Below are positions 25,271-33,904 of a stretch of DNA of 64,000 nt, in pieces. Made by a program: the position numbers and the translations under genes. Origin of the DNA: Fretibacter sp964410285. GTDB lineage: Bacteria > Pseudomonadota > Alphaproteobacteria > Caulobacterales > Maricaulaceae. The stretch is taken from positions 142,885 to 206,884 of the forward strand of contig CAYPFR010000006.1 in assembly GCA_964410285.1 (NCBI GenBank), written 5' to 3'. A model generated the notes under the pieces. The model did not search any database. It had not been told where the DNA came from and saw only the letters and a list, made by a program, of their open reading frames with translations. The stretch's first letter is position 1, and each line of letters begins with the position of its first letter.

Positions 25271-27703
25271 ATGGCCGATCCCGCTCCTCAGTCTCCGGAA
25301 TATGGCGCCGATAGCATTAAAGTCCTCAAAGGTCTGGATGCGGTGCGCAAACGTCCGGGTATGTATATTGGCGACACGGATGATGGCTCAGGCTTGCACC
25401 ATATGGTCTATGAGGTGGTGGACAATTCCATTGACGAAGCGCTGGCGGGTCATGCCGATCATGTCCGCGTGACGCTGCATCCTGACGGGGCTTGCTCTGT
25501 CTCTGATAACGGACGCGGCATTCCGGTCGCCATCCACGAGGAAGAAGGCATATCCGCCGCTGAAGTGATCATGACGCAGCTTCATGCTGGCGGAAAGTTT
25601 GACCAAAATAGCTATAAGGTTTCCGGCGGGCTGCACGGGGTGGGCGTCTCGGTTGTGAATGCGCTCTCGGTCTCTTTGGATCTGACGGTCTGGCGCAATG
25701 GCAAAGAACATTTTGTAAAGTTCTCGCACGGGGAAACGGTCGAGCCGCTCAAAATTGTGGGAGATGCGCCCATGCAGGAGCGCGGCGGGAAAACCATTCC
25801 CATGAACGGCACGCAGGTGCGGTTCTTGCCATCCGAAGAAACCTTCACCATGGTCGAATTTGACCGTGATACACTTGAGCGCCGTCTGCGCGAGCTTGCG
25901 TTCTTAAATTCCGGCGTTCGGATTATCCTGACCGATGAGCGCCCCGAAGACCCGATCGTCACAGAGCTATTTTATGAGGGCGGCATAAAGGCCTTTGTGA
26001 AACATCTTGATTCCAATAAAACGGCCCTTATTGAGACGCCGATTTCTGTCTCTCGCGAGCTTGACGGCATCACTGTGGATTGCGCCATGTGGTGGAATGA
26101 TAGCTATCATGAGAATGTGCGCTGCTTTACCAATAATATCCCGCAGCGCGACGGCGGCACCCATCTCGCCGGATTTCGCGGGGCGCTCACCCGCACTATC
26201 AACAAATATGCAGCCAGTTCCGGTGCGGCCAAAAAGGAAAAAGTCAATATTTCAGGTGATGACGCGCGCGAAGGTTTGACCTGCGTGCTCTCCGTCAAAG
26301 TCCCTGATCCGAAATTCTCTTCCCAGACCAAAGACAAGCTTGTCTCCTCCGAAGTACGGCCTGTGGTCGAGAGCGCGCTCAATGAAGCACTGGGAGAGTG
26401 GTTTGAAGAAAATCCGGCAGATGCCAAAGTGATCGTGCAAAAAATCATCGAGGCCGCCGCTGCGCGCGAAGCCGCGCGTAAGGCCCGCGATCTGACGCGG
26501 CGCAAATCCGCTCTTGATATTGCCTCCCTGCCCGGAAAGCTCGCCGATTGCCAAGAGCGCGATCCAGCGCTCTCTGAAATTTTCATTGTTGAGGGAGATA
26601 GTGCGGGCGGTTCTGCCAAGCAGGCCCGCGATCGGCAAAATCAAGCGATCTTACCGCTTAAGGGGAAAATCCTGAACGTGGAGCGCGCGCGCTTTGACCG
26701 TATGCTTTCCTCACAGGAAATCGGGACCATGATCACTGCCCTTGGCACAGGCATTGGCCGCGAGGATTTCAATATTGAAAAACTGCGCTACCATAAAGTC
26801 GTCATCATGACCGATGCCGATGTTGACGGCGCGCATATTCGCACGCTTCTGCTGACGTTTTTCTATCGCCAAATGCCCAGCTTGATTGAGCGCGGCTATC
26901 TCTATATCGCCCAGCCGCCCCTCTATAAGGTCGAGCGCGGTAAGAGCACGCGCTATATCAAAGACCAAGAAGAGCTGGATGATTACCTCATTGAGGCGGG
27001 TAGCCATGAAAGCTCGCTGACGCTGGCGGGCGGGGCAGCTGTGATCGGCGAGGACTTAAAACGGATCGCCAAAGAGGCGCTGCAAGCCCAGAGCATTATG
27101 CGCCGTATGAAATCCACCGCGGGCGACAGCATCATTGCCCAGCTTGCCATTGCAGGTGCGCTCGGGGTGGAGGCCAACCAAGCGGAAATTGATGCGGGCT
27201 GCGCGCGGCTTGATTTAATCGCTGATGAAGGCGAGGACGGCTGGAGCGGCCATATTGATGATGACGGCGCTTTTGTATTTGAGCGCGATGTTCGCGGCGT
27301 CACAGAACGCCATGCGCTGCGCCCCGCCTTTCGCGAGTCCGCCGATGCGCGCCGCCTGCATAAACTCACGGACAGCTTATCTGAGACCTATAACGGCGTG
27401 GCCAGTTTCCGGCGCGGAGATAATGACACGGTTGAAATTTACGGCCCCGCCCAGCTCCTTGAGATCATTTTTGAGGGCGGGCGCAAGGGCTTTAAAATTC
27501 AGCGCTATAAGGGCCTTGGTGAGATGAACCCCGACCAGCTCTGGGAGACGACGCTGGATTCCAATGCGCGCACGCTCTTGCAGGTCAAAGTCGAAGCCGA
27601 AGACGCCTCGGACGAGCTTTTCACCAAGCTCATGGGCGACGTCGTCGAACCCCGCCGCGAATTTATCGTCAACAACGCACTCGACGCAGATGTGGATAGC
27701 TAG
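25271..27703 (+). CDS. gyrB: DNA gyrase subunit B
   Basis: 810 residues. The GHKL ATPase domain has RKRPGMYIGDT, SIDEALAGHAD and GGLHGVGVSVVNAL; the TOPRIM domain has IVEGDSAGGSAKQARDR, LPLKGKILNVERA and TDADVDGAHIRTLLL; the C-terminus ends with the GyrA-binding QRYKGLGEMNPDQLWETT. With GyrA it introduces negative supercoils using ATP. GyrB rather than ParE is supported by the length and the QRYKGLGEMN block. It is not next to dnaA, dnaN or recF here. Confidence 0.97.
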   Translation: MADPAPQSPEYGADSIKVLKGLDAVRKRPGMYIGDTDDGSGLHHMVYEVVDNSIDEALAGHADHVRVTLHPDGACSVSDNGRGIPVAIHEEEGISAAEVIMTQLHAGGKFDQNSYKVSGGLHGVGVSVVNALSVSLDLTVWRNGKEHFVKFSHGETVEPLKIVGDAPMQERGGKTIPMNGTQVRFLPSEETFTMVEFDRDTLERRLRELAFLNSGVRIILTDERPEDPIVTELFYEGGIKAFVKHLDSNKTALIETPISVSRELDGITVDCAMWWNDSYHENVRCFTNNIPQRDGGTHLAGFRGALTRTINKYAASSGAAKKEKVNISGDDAREGLTCVLSVKVPDPKFSSQTKDKLVSSEVRPVVESALNEALGEWFEENPADAKVIVQKIIEAAAAREAARKARDLTRRKSALDIASLPGKLADCQERDPALSEIFIVEGDSAGGSAKQARDRQNQAILPLKGKILNVERARFDRMLSSQEIGTMITALGTGIGREDFNIEKLRYHKVVIMTDADVDGAHIRTLLLTFFYRQMPSLIERGYLYIAQPPLYKVERGKSTRYIKDQEELDDYLIEAGSHESSLTLAGGAAVIGEDLKRIAKEALQAQSIMRRMKSTAGDSIIAQLAIAGALGVEANQAEIDAGCARLDLIADEGEDGWSGHIDDDGAFVFERDVRGVTERHALRPAFRESADARRLHKLTDSLSETYNGVASFRRGDNDTVEIYGPAQLLEIIFEGGRKGFKIQRYKGLGEMNPDQLWETTLDSNARTLLQVKVEAEDASDELFTKLMGDVVEPRREFIVNNALDADVDS

Positions 27704-27821
27704 AGGGGCGTCAGTAAGGCTACCACTGGGACTTTATGTCTTAAAAATTAAACTAACGCAAAGCCTTTACTTATGCGAATATAAACTATGGGTAGATAAT
27801 TTTCTGAAGTGAGTCAGGCCT

Positions 27822-28778
27822 ATGAATATTGCGGACGGGGCAGCGTCAGGCGCATATAAAGTCAATTCCCTTAGCGGGCTTACAAAGGCCAATGCCGTGG
27901 AGGGTGAGTTGCAATGGGACCCTGCGCGGTCGCTCTGGAACAGCGGATTTCTCCTTATCGCTCTCATATTTGCTCCGTTCACATTTACATGGAGCGCTTT
28001 TGCCGTTTTTATTTTTCTTTCGGGCATAACGCTCTGCATCGGCCACTCGGTCGGGTTTCATCGCCGTCTTATTCATCAAAGCTTTGACTGCCCAAAATGG
28101 CTAGAGCGGTTTATGATTTGGGTCGGAGTAACTGTGGGTATGGGCGGCCCTATCTGGACGATCGGCCTTCATGATCTACGCGATTGGGCGCAGCGTCAGC
28201 CGGACTGCCACTGGTTTTTACGACACGGTAATTCACTATTAAAAGACGGATTTTATTATCTGAATTTCAAATTGAATTTGAAACACCCGCCTAATTTTGA
28301 TCCTGGCCCGGGAATAAATGATGATCCGTTTTATCTATTTTTACAGCGTACATGGATGTTGCATCAAATTCCAATCGCGATTGTGCTTTATCTGTTTGGT
28401 GGTTGGTCATGGGTAGTATGGGGCATATTTGTACGTGTCGCCTGCTGCTTTACGATGCATTGGTACATTGCCCACATTGCCCATACGGACGGTCATCAGG
28501 ATTGGTTCGTCGATGATGCAGCCATTCAAGGCTATAATGTAGCATGGCTAGCTATTCCGACCGTTGGCGAAAGTTGGCATAGCAACCATCACGCCTTTCC
28601 AGCCTCGGCAAGGCATGGGCTTTATAAGGGTCAAATTGATCTTGGTTATAATTTCATCCAGCTACTAGCGATTTTAGGTCTAGCCAAAAATATTAAACTC
28701 CCCGAGAATTTACCGCCCAGAGAGGGACTCACGCCCAAAAGCCCTGACGCACGCCTTGCCGCAAAGCAGTATCAATAA
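27822..28778 (+). CDS. Acyl-CoA / fatty acid desaturase
   Basis: 318 residues, membrane di-iron desaturase with four hydrophobic segments. Histidine boxes: GHSVGFHRRLIH near residue 68, WYIAHIAHTDGH near 215 and WHSNHHAFP near 250. This arrangement resembles delta-9-type acyl-CoA desaturases, though the middle box is unusual (HDLRDW at about 113, in place of the more common HRRHH-type motif). It inserts a double bond into membrane fatty acids, complementing the FabA/FabB route encoded elsewhere in the window. The gene and its leader are visibly richer in A+T than the flanking genes, so recent acquisition is possible. Confidence 0.85.
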   Translation: MNIADGAASGAYKVNSLSGLTKANAVEGELQWDPARSLWNSGFLLIALIFAPFTFTWSAFAVFIFLSGITLCIGHSVGFHRRLIHQSFDCPKWLERFMIWVGVTVGMGGPIWTIGLHDLRDWAQRQPDCHWFLRHGNSLLKDGFYYLNFKLNLKHPPNFDPGPGINDDPFYLFLQRTWMLHQIPIAIVLYLFGGWSWVVWGIFVRVACCFTMHWYIAHIAHTDGHQDWFVDDAAIQGYNVAWLAIPTVGESWHSNHHAFPASARHGLYKGQIDLGYNFIQLLAILGLAKNIKLPENLPPREGLTPKSPDARLAAKQYQ

Positions 28779-28799
28779 ACAACATCCCAAACAAAAATC

Positions 28800-28885
28800 G
28801 TCACCCTCGGACTTGATCCGAGGCTCTATCGGGCGTTTAGCCTTCTCAAAACGATGGACCCTCGCGTCAAGCGCGAGGTTGACGA
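28800..28885. repeat. Palindromic dispersed-repeat-like element
   Basis: Two arms of about 33 bases, each itself a small hairpin (CCTCGGACTTGATCCGAGG and CCTCGCGTCAAGCGCGAGG), are arranged as a long imperfect inverted repeat around a 20-base loop. The sequence type is well known from alphaproteobacterial intergenic regions as a REP/BIME-like repeat. It lies between the desaturase and the lipoprotein gene and may also cap their transcripts. Only one copy is seen in the window. Confidence 0.75.
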
Positions 28886-28964
28886 AGAATTGGAAGCCCG
28901 CTTCATAGCCTTCCCCATAAAATACAGCCTCGCGCTGGGGCGCGCCATCGGCTAAGCTGGCGCT

Positions 28965-29576
28965 ATGAAACATTTACGCGCCCTGCCCTTTCTCGCCCTA
29001 TTTTTCTCTGCCTGCATGGGCTCGCCTATGCAGGAGGGCTTTATTCAAAACCTTATGCCCATGTGCGGGCAAAGCTACGGCGGGAAAGTCGTAAGCACAG
29101 ACGCGGTGGATAAAGACTGGCGCGAGGCGGCTTTGATTGCGGGGCCAGTCATCTGTGAGCCGGGCGGGATTAAAATGCCTTTGGCGGTGAGGGAGAACCG
29201 CTCGCGCACATGGGTGCTGATCCCCGAGCGCGGCCGGCTAACGCTTAAGCATGATCACCGCCATAAGGACGGCACGCCCGATGCCGTGAGCTGGTATGGC
29301 GGCACATCACAGGGCAAAGACGCGAAGGGCAACAGCGCCCTGCGGCAGGAATTTCCCGTTGATGAGTTTTCAATCGCGCTCTTTAAGAAGGAAGGGCTGC
29401 CCGCTTCCGTGACCAACACATGGGCCATGGATATCGTGCCCGGTGAGCGCTTTGCCTATGAGCTCTCCCGCCCCGCAACGCAGGCGCAAATCGCCGCCGG
29501 AGAGCCGGGGCGTTTCTTTCGCCTTGAATTTGACCTCACCGCGCCGCTTGATGCGCCCAGCCCTCAGCAGCCCTAG
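28965..29576 (+). CDS. Putative lipoprotein of unknown function
   Basis: 203 residues with a lipoprotein signal peptide (LPFLALFFSAC, Cys at 17). The mature part includes IKMPLAVRENRSRTWVLIPE and a His/Lys-rich strand (KHDHRHKDG), apparently a beta-rich domain; no known catalytic motif is visible. Four bases of its end touch the moeB-like start (stop TAG overlaps the GTG), so it is translated in series with that gene. Probably envelope-located; role unknown. Confidence 0.75.
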   Translation: MKHLRALPFLALFFSACMGSPMQEGFIQNLMPMCGQSYGGKVVSTDAVDKDWREAALIAGPVICEPGGIKMPLAVRENRSRTWVLIPERGRLTLKHDHRHKDGTPDAVSWYGGTSQGKDAKGNSALRQEFPVDEFSIALFKKEGLPASVTNTWAMDIVPGERFAYELSRPATQAQIAAGEPGRFFRLEFDLTAPLDAPSPQQP

Positions 29577-30334
29577 TGAGACCCGAAGCGGTTGAACGCT
29601 ATGCCCGTCATTTGGTCCTCAAGGAAATTGGCGGACCGGGACAGCAGGCCTTACTGGCTGCGCGGGTGGCCATAGTCGGCGCGGGCGGCCTCGGCGGGCC
29701 GGCGGGGCTTTATCTAGCCGCGGCCGGCATTGGGCAAATGACGTTCATTGATGATGACGTTGTTGAAGCGTCAAATCTTCAGCGCCAAGTGCAGTTTACA
29801 AGTGCTGATATTGGCAAGAGCAAAGCCGGCATTATGGCCGCGCATTTGCCGCGCCTTAATCCCGATGTCAAAACAAAGGCCGTGCAGGCGCGCCTAACGG
29901 GGGGCAATGCCCAACCCCTGCTATCGGGGCATGATCTTGTGCTCAGCGGAGTGGATAATTTTGAATCGCGCTTTGCCATTAATGATGCCTGTCTTGCCCT
30001 CGCACTGCCGCATGTTTCTGGCGCGCTCGGGCGGTTTGACGGGCAGGTCAGCACCTTTGGCGGCAAGGGCACGGGACCCTGTTACCGCTGCTTTGTGCCC
30101 GAGGCTCCGCCGCAGGCCGAGAGCTGCGCGCAGGCCGGTATTGTCGGCGCGCTTGCCGGAATTATTGGCTCATTTATGGCGCTGGAGGCGATCAAGCTTT
30201 TGACGGGCGCGGGTGAGCCATTGATCGGGCGGGTCTGGATTTATGACGGGCTTCGCGCAACCTCCCGCACGGTCAGCTTGCCCCGCGATGAAAACTGCCC
30301 GGCCTGCGGCGCTGCCCTAGGGGCGGCGAACTAG
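29576..30334 (+). CDS. moeB: HesA/MoeB/ThiF family E1-like adenylyltransferase
   Basis: 252 residues starting at a GTG overlapping the upstream stop. E1-type Rossmann domain with VAIVGAGGLGGPAGLYLA, an arginine-finger block SNLQRQVQF, DNFESRFAINDA and two zinc-binding Cys pairs (CYRC and CPAC). The enzyme adenylates the C-terminal Gly of MoaD or ThiS before sulfur transfer, serving molybdopterin or thiamine synthesis. Absence of a rhodanese domain and overall length favour MoeB/ThiF core type. Molybdate uptake (modABC) is in the same window but far away. MoeB versus ThiF is not certain. Confidence 0.88.
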   Translation: MRPEAVERYARHLVLKEIGGPGQQALLAARVAIVGAGGLGGPAGLYLAAAGIGQMTFIDDDVVEASNLQRQVQFTSADIGKSKAGIMAAHLPRLNPDVKTKAVQARLTGGNAQPLLSGHDLVLSGVDNFESRFAINDACLALALPHVSGALGRFDGQVSTFGGKGTGPCYRCFVPEAPPQAESCAQAGIVGALAGIIGSFMALEAIKLLTGAGEPLIGRVWIYDGLRATSRTVSLPRDENCPACGAALGAAN

Positions 30335-30879
30335 CTGCGGATGCGGCGCGCAAAAGATACAGAACGGTTGCCGCCTCCTTTGCGAATGCCGCCGGCCCTA
30401 AAACCGCCTGAACGCCCGCGATTAACCCTGACGCCATTTCCTCTCACGCCGCGCCGCGCGCCCACCCGAGGCCCTCTGACGAACACGCGTCCTATTGAAG
30501 AATAGGCTGGACGATAGCCGCGCCTTGGCGCCGCTGCGTCATATGCAGCCCCCTGCGCAGACCGGCGCACACTTGCAGCGCGCTGCTGGGCGGCACGCAG
30601 ACGGCTCGCCCGCGTAAAGGCGGCACGGTCTGCGGCTATGGCCTGGCTTTGCAGACGCGCCGCTTTCGCATTTAAATTAGACGGGACTTTACCGCGAAGG
30701 ATTTGCACGCCGCGATCTGAGGCGGCGTCATAGCCGCCCCCCCGAAAGGCTGTTTGCGTATGGACGGATGAGCCGGCGCTGGCGGCCGCATGACAATGAC
30801 AATTTGCCAACGCAGGTGCGGCTCCGAACGTCATGGCCGCAAAGATGACTGCTACGCCCACTCGTGCTGATTTTGTCAT
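30331..30879 (-). CDS. Secreted Arg/Gly-rich protein of unknown function
   Basis: 182 residues. Signal peptide MTKSARVGVAVIFAAMTFGAAPALA is followed by CHCHAA, an Ala/Arg-rich helical middle, and a C-terminal half very rich in Arg and Gly (RGVRGNGVRVNRGRSGG and similar). The strongly basic, low-complexity tail suggests binding to an acidic polymer such as DNA, polysaccharide or lipopolysaccharide. It is convergent with moeB, sharing 4 bases at the 3' ends. A TTAA-N7-TTAA box lies 30 bases upstream. No family is recognised. Confidence 0.68.
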   Translation of the reverse strand: MTKSARVGVAVIFAAMTFGAAPALANCHCHAAASAGSSVHTQTAFRGGGYDAASDRGVQILRGKVPSNLNAKAARLQSQAIAADRAAFTRASRLRAAQQRAASVRRSAQGAAYDAAAPRRGYRPAYSSIGRVFVRGPRVGARRGVRGNGVRVNRGRSGGFRAGGIRKGGGNRSVSFARRIRS

Positions 30880-30908
30880 AGCCTTACCCTAACACCTTAA
30901 ATTCATAG

Positions 30909-30923
30909 TTAAGGAAAGGTTAA
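30909..30923. promoter_or_regulatory. Candidate CtrA box upstream of the Arg/Gly-rich secreted protein
   Basis: TTAA-GGAAAGG-TTAA, 30 bases upstream of the start codon; another TTAA lies 8 bases further out. Confidence 0.55.
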
Positions 30924-30994
30924 TGCAGCTTTTGTGCCAAGCAAGGCTTTGCCCCTGACGGGCGAATTCATCACCCCGGAGAAGCCCCAGTATT

Positions 30995-31025
30995 AGGGTG
31001 AGTAATCAGGGTGAGTAATCAGGGT
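30995..31025. repeat. 13-bp tandem repeat
   Basis: AGGGTGAGTAATC occurs twice in tandem and then begins again (AGGGT), in the spacer downstream of the sulfotransferase-like gene. It is a small direct duplication; no function is visible. Confidence 0.75.
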
Positions 31026-31032
31026 AAAAGCG

Positions 31033-31809
31033 TTAGGGGCTCGCGACTAGCCGCCTTTTATACAGCGCCTCATAGGCGGGCCAGCACGCCTCATAGAGCG
31101 CGCGGCGGCGCGGCGAGATTTCTGGCAAGGTTTTAGGCGGGCCGCTAAATCCAGTGGAAGCTTCAACCGAGGCATACCAATGCGGCGCCCAAGCCCCATC
31201 CGTCTCGCGCGGGCCTGCCGCCCAGCCAAGCATGGCTGGGTCAAAGGGCATCTCCAGCGCGCCGCACAGCGCCCGCAAGAGCGGCTCTGGCGCGCGCAAA
31301 ATATCATCACAGTCAACGATGGGCGGCGGCAGGCCCTGCAGCTTTGAAAGCTGCTCATACAGCCGGCTTTGCGCCGTATATCCCAAATCTTCCAGATCAA
31401 ATTCTGCGCGGCCTTTTGCATAGGAGGCAATGACCCGCGCGGGGTGGCGGATGAGGAAAAAATGCCGCCCGCGCGCCGCCCACTCCATGGGAAATCCAGC
31501 CAGCATGTGATGGGGCATGTGTTTTTGAAAAAAATAGAGCTGGCCGGCGGGCGCAGCGCAGGCTGCCGCCACGCGCAAAGGATCGGTTTCATGGGCGGCG
31601 AGCGTCTCCTCGCGCCCCGGATGGGGCTTGCCTGTAAAGTGAAGATAGGGCGCAAAGAAAGGCTCGTCCCAAACGGCGCAATCGGCGCGGGAGCCAAAAC
31701 TGCGCATCATGGCGGTTGAGAGATTTCGCGGCCCCGACCACATGCAAATCGGAATACTCTGATGGACGTTTTGATTAACGGATGAGGTCATATCGCCGCC
31801 CGCAATCAT
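31033..31809 (-). CDS. Sulfotransferase-like P-loop protein paired with an aminotransferase
   Basis: 258 residues. PICMWSGPRNLSTAMMRSF near the N-terminus fits the PAPS-binding 5' loop of sulfotransferases, and FFLIRHPARVIASYAKG the 3'-phosphate-binding strand and helix. It would transfer a sulfuryl group to an unknown acceptor. Its ATG overlaps the stop of the class IV aminotransferase gene (ATGA); a second ATG 18 bases later is also possible. The strict coupling suggests the two proteins act on the same molecule. Acceptor unknown. Confidence 0.78.
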   Translation of the reverse strand: MIAGGDMTSSVNQNVHQSIPICMWSGPRNLSTAMMRSFGSRADCAVWDEPFFAPYLHFTGKPHPGREETLAAHETDPLRVAAACAAPAGQLYFFQKHMPHHMLAGFPMEWAARGRHFFLIRHPARVIASYAKGRAEFDLEDLGYTAQSRLYEQLSKLQGLPPPIVDCDDILRAPEPLLRALCGALEMPFDPAMLGWAAGPRETDGAWAPHWYASVEASTGFSGPPKTLPEISPRRRALYEACWPAYEALYKRRLVASP

Positions 31810-32720
31810 GCGGCCGTGTCAGCCCCGATAAGCTCAAGATAAAGCCCTTGCAGACGCTCTACCATCTCCCCGCGCTCACCTGTGCCAATTTTGCGACCAT
31901 CAATCTCCCCGACGGGCGCAAGACCTGCAAACGTGCCTGTGGTAAAAGCTTCGTCTGCGCCGTAGCAGTGCATCAGCCGGAAGTTTTTCTCGAAAACAGG
32001 AATCCCATTGTCGCGGCAAAGCTGAACGATTTTCCCGCGCGTAATCCCGCCAAGGCAGTAATCCCCCGTGCTGGTCCAGACCTCCCCCTCTCGGACGATG
32101 AAGAAATGTGTAGAGTTACACGTCGCAACAAAGCCTTGCGGGTCCAGCATTAAGCCCTCATCCGCCCCGGCTTTGATCGCCTGAATACAGGCCGTGACGC
32201 AATTGATTTTGGAGTGGCTATTGAGACCGGGGTCTTGCACATCCGCGCGGCCGCGGCGCACAGATACCGTATAAAGCCGCTGCCCGCGCACCGCAGTATT
32301 CGGGTCGGGCTGTTTAAATTCGGGCGCTATCACGATCGTCGGCGCGCTCACGACGACGCGCGGGTCCTGATAAGGCGTGCTCCGCAGCCCGCGCGTGAGC
32401 ATGAGGCGAATATGCACATGCTCTTTCATGTCATTTGCCGCTAGCGTTTCATAGATACGCGCGCTTAGCTCAGCCTTCGTGAGGCCAATGTCGATATCAA
32501 GGGCCTTGGCCCCCTCCCATAAACGTTTTAAATGCTCGCGTAGAAAGGCTACTTTGCCATTGTGAACGCGCAGGCCTTCCCAGACGCCATCACCGAGCAT
32601 AAAGCCGCTATCAAAGACATTGACCACCGCCTGACTGCGGGGTTTCAGCTCTCCATTTATATTAAAAAATACGGAATCGTTTCGTGCGTCCGGCACATAA
32701 GCATGAGACCCAAAAGACAT
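31806..32720 (-). CDS. Class IV PLP aminotransferase (branched-chain or D-amino acid type)
   Basis: 304 residues, fold type IV. FDSGFMLGDGVWEGLRVHNG and GGITRGKIVQLCRDNGI are the class IV signatures; the PLP lysine is in NSHSKINCV. It resembles branched-chain amino acid aminotransferases and D-alanine/4-amino-4-deoxychorismate family members, which are hard to separate by eye. The linked sulfotransferase-like gene argues against a housekeeping IlvE role. GGAGAG precedes the ATG. A structured leader lies upstream. Confidence 0.85.
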   Translation of the reverse strand: MSFGSHAYVPDARNDSVFFNINGELKPRSQAVVNVFDSGFMLGDGVWEGLRVHNGKVAFLREHLKRLWEGAKALDIDIGLTKAELSARIYETLAANDMKEHVHIRLMLTRGLRSTPYQDPRVVVSAPTIVIAPEFKQPDPNTAVRGQRLYTVSVRRGRADVQDPGLNSHSKINCVTACIQAIKAGADEGLMLDPQGFVATCNSTHFFIVREGEVWTSTGDYCLGGITRGKIVQLCRDNGIPVFEKNFRLMHCYGADEAFTTGTFAGLAPVGEIDGRKIGTGERGEMVERLQGLYLELIGADTAA

Positions 32721-32741
32721 TTCACTCTCCCCAAATGAAAC

Positions 32742-32830
32742 GAGCCCCTCCCCGGGTTAAAGAGGGAGGAGCTCGCCGAGTGCTTTGGTCCAAGGTCCCA
32801 ATTGGGGGAGGAATCTAAAAACCAGAGCAC
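32742..32830 (-). promoter_or_regulatory. Two nested hairpins between the metallo-hydrolase and aminotransferase genes
   Basis: In the minus-strand RNA, GTGCTCTGGT (32821-32830) can pair with ACCAAAGCAC (32780-32789), nine of ten pairs, enclosing the palindrome CCCAATTGGG. Then GAGCTCCTCCC (32764-32774) pairs with GGGAGGGGCTC (32742-32752), 11 pairs including one G-U. The second hairpin is followed by GTTTCATTT, a weak U-tract. It could end the upstream transcript or act as a leader for the aminotransferase; no known riboswitch is recognised. Confidence 0.45.
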
Positions 32831-32860
32831 GCGCCCCTTGGAATTACATCGCGATAAACG

Positions 32861-33895
32861 CTAACCACCAGTATACGATCTGTGGACTATTCTTACCATA
32901 TTCTCTTCATTGATGAAACTGGAATATTTGGAATAATCTTCCAAAATTTTGGCCTTTAAGATTGATTCTAGGCTTTCCCCTGCGTCTACGCGGGTCTTCA
33001 CGCGGCCATGAATATCCGCGAGCATGTCACGCGCGGCTTGCAGATCCGCCTTGGACGCCATGGGTCCGTGTCCGGGAATTATTTTCGTGTTTTCATCAGA
33101 AAGCGCGAGGGCTTTGTCATGGGCGGCAATCATACCCTTGACCGATCCGCCCCCATCCACATCAATATAGGGGAAAAGGCCATTGAAATAATTATCGCCC
33201 ATATGGAGGGTGTTGGCCTGCTCAAAATGCACAAGACTATCGCCATCTGTATGGCCGGGCGCGTAAATCATATGGGTTGTGTGATCATTAAACACCATTG
33301 TCTTGCCTTCGCTATAGACCTCTGTCGGCCAAAGCGCCTCATCGACGGCCTTTGTTGTGCGGCCCCAGGTCTTGTTTTCAAAGGTCATGCCCATACGCTT
33401 TCGCACATTTTCATGCGCCATCAGCACAGCGCCTGCGGCCGCCATTTCGGCATTCGAGCCCGTATGATCACCGTGATAATGCGTGTTTACAACATAGCGC
33501 AAAGGCTGATCGGTTAATCCGCTAATTTGCGCCAAAATATCGTCGGCGTTTTTCTTGAATTTATCATCAATGATAAACACACCATCATCGCCCACGCTAA
33601 CTCCGATATTGCCGCCGGGGCCAAAAATCACATATAGATTATTCCCGATTGACTGCGTTTTCAGCCCGCCTGCGGGAGCCGGCAATTCACGCTCGACGGC
33701 CTTGATCATTTTGGCGCTCGCCTTTTCCGCCATCTTTGCCGCAGCCTGCGCTGCATTTTGGGCGCCCTCACCGGCAGTTTCAGCCGCATTCTGGGCGGCG
33801 TCCTGAGCTTTATCGAGGGCTGAGTTGGCCTCTCCAGAGCAGCCCATTAGCAGGACAGCGGAGGCGATGGCGGCGGTATGTAAAATTGAATTCAT
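32861..33895 (-). CDS. Metallo-beta-lactamase-fold hydrolase lipoprotein
   Basis: 344 residues. Lipoprotein signal peptide (AVLLMGC, Cys at 19) is followed by an Ala-rich helical tether (about 20-65, DAAQNAAETAGEGAQNAAQA). The catalytic domain has THYHGDHTGSN (H-x-H-x-D-H), APGHTDGDS and PGHGPMA, the metal-binding set of the fold; the family includes B3-like lactamases, lactonases and other esterases. Substrate unknown. AGGA precedes the ATG. A 12-bp tandem repeat fills the spacer upstream. The same kind of tether occurs in the methyltransferase lipoprotein at 41931. Confidence 0.9.
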   Translation of the reverse strand: MNSILHTAAIASAVLLMGCSGEANSALDKAQDAAQNAAETAGEGAQNAAQAAAKMAEKASAKMIKAVERELPAPAGGLKTQSIGNNLYVIFGPGGNIGVSVGDDGVFIIDDKFKKNADDILAQISGLTDQPLRYVVNTHYHGDHTGSNAEMAAAGAVLMAHENVRKRMGMTFENKTWGRTTKAVDEALWPTEVYSEGKTMVFNDHTTHMIYAPGHTDGDSLVHFEQANTLHMGDNYFNGLFPYIDVDGGGSVKGMIAAHDKALALSDENTKIIPGHGPMASKADLQAARDMLADIHGRVKTRVDAGESLESILKAKILEDYSKYSSFINEENMVRIVHRSYTGG

Positions 33896-33904
33896 GATGG
33901 TCCT

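Noticed and set aside
31047..31697. Minus-strand ORF of 216 codons in the sulfotransferase region
   Set aside because: Same strand but a different frame from the P-loop gene; Pro/Arg-rich shadow.
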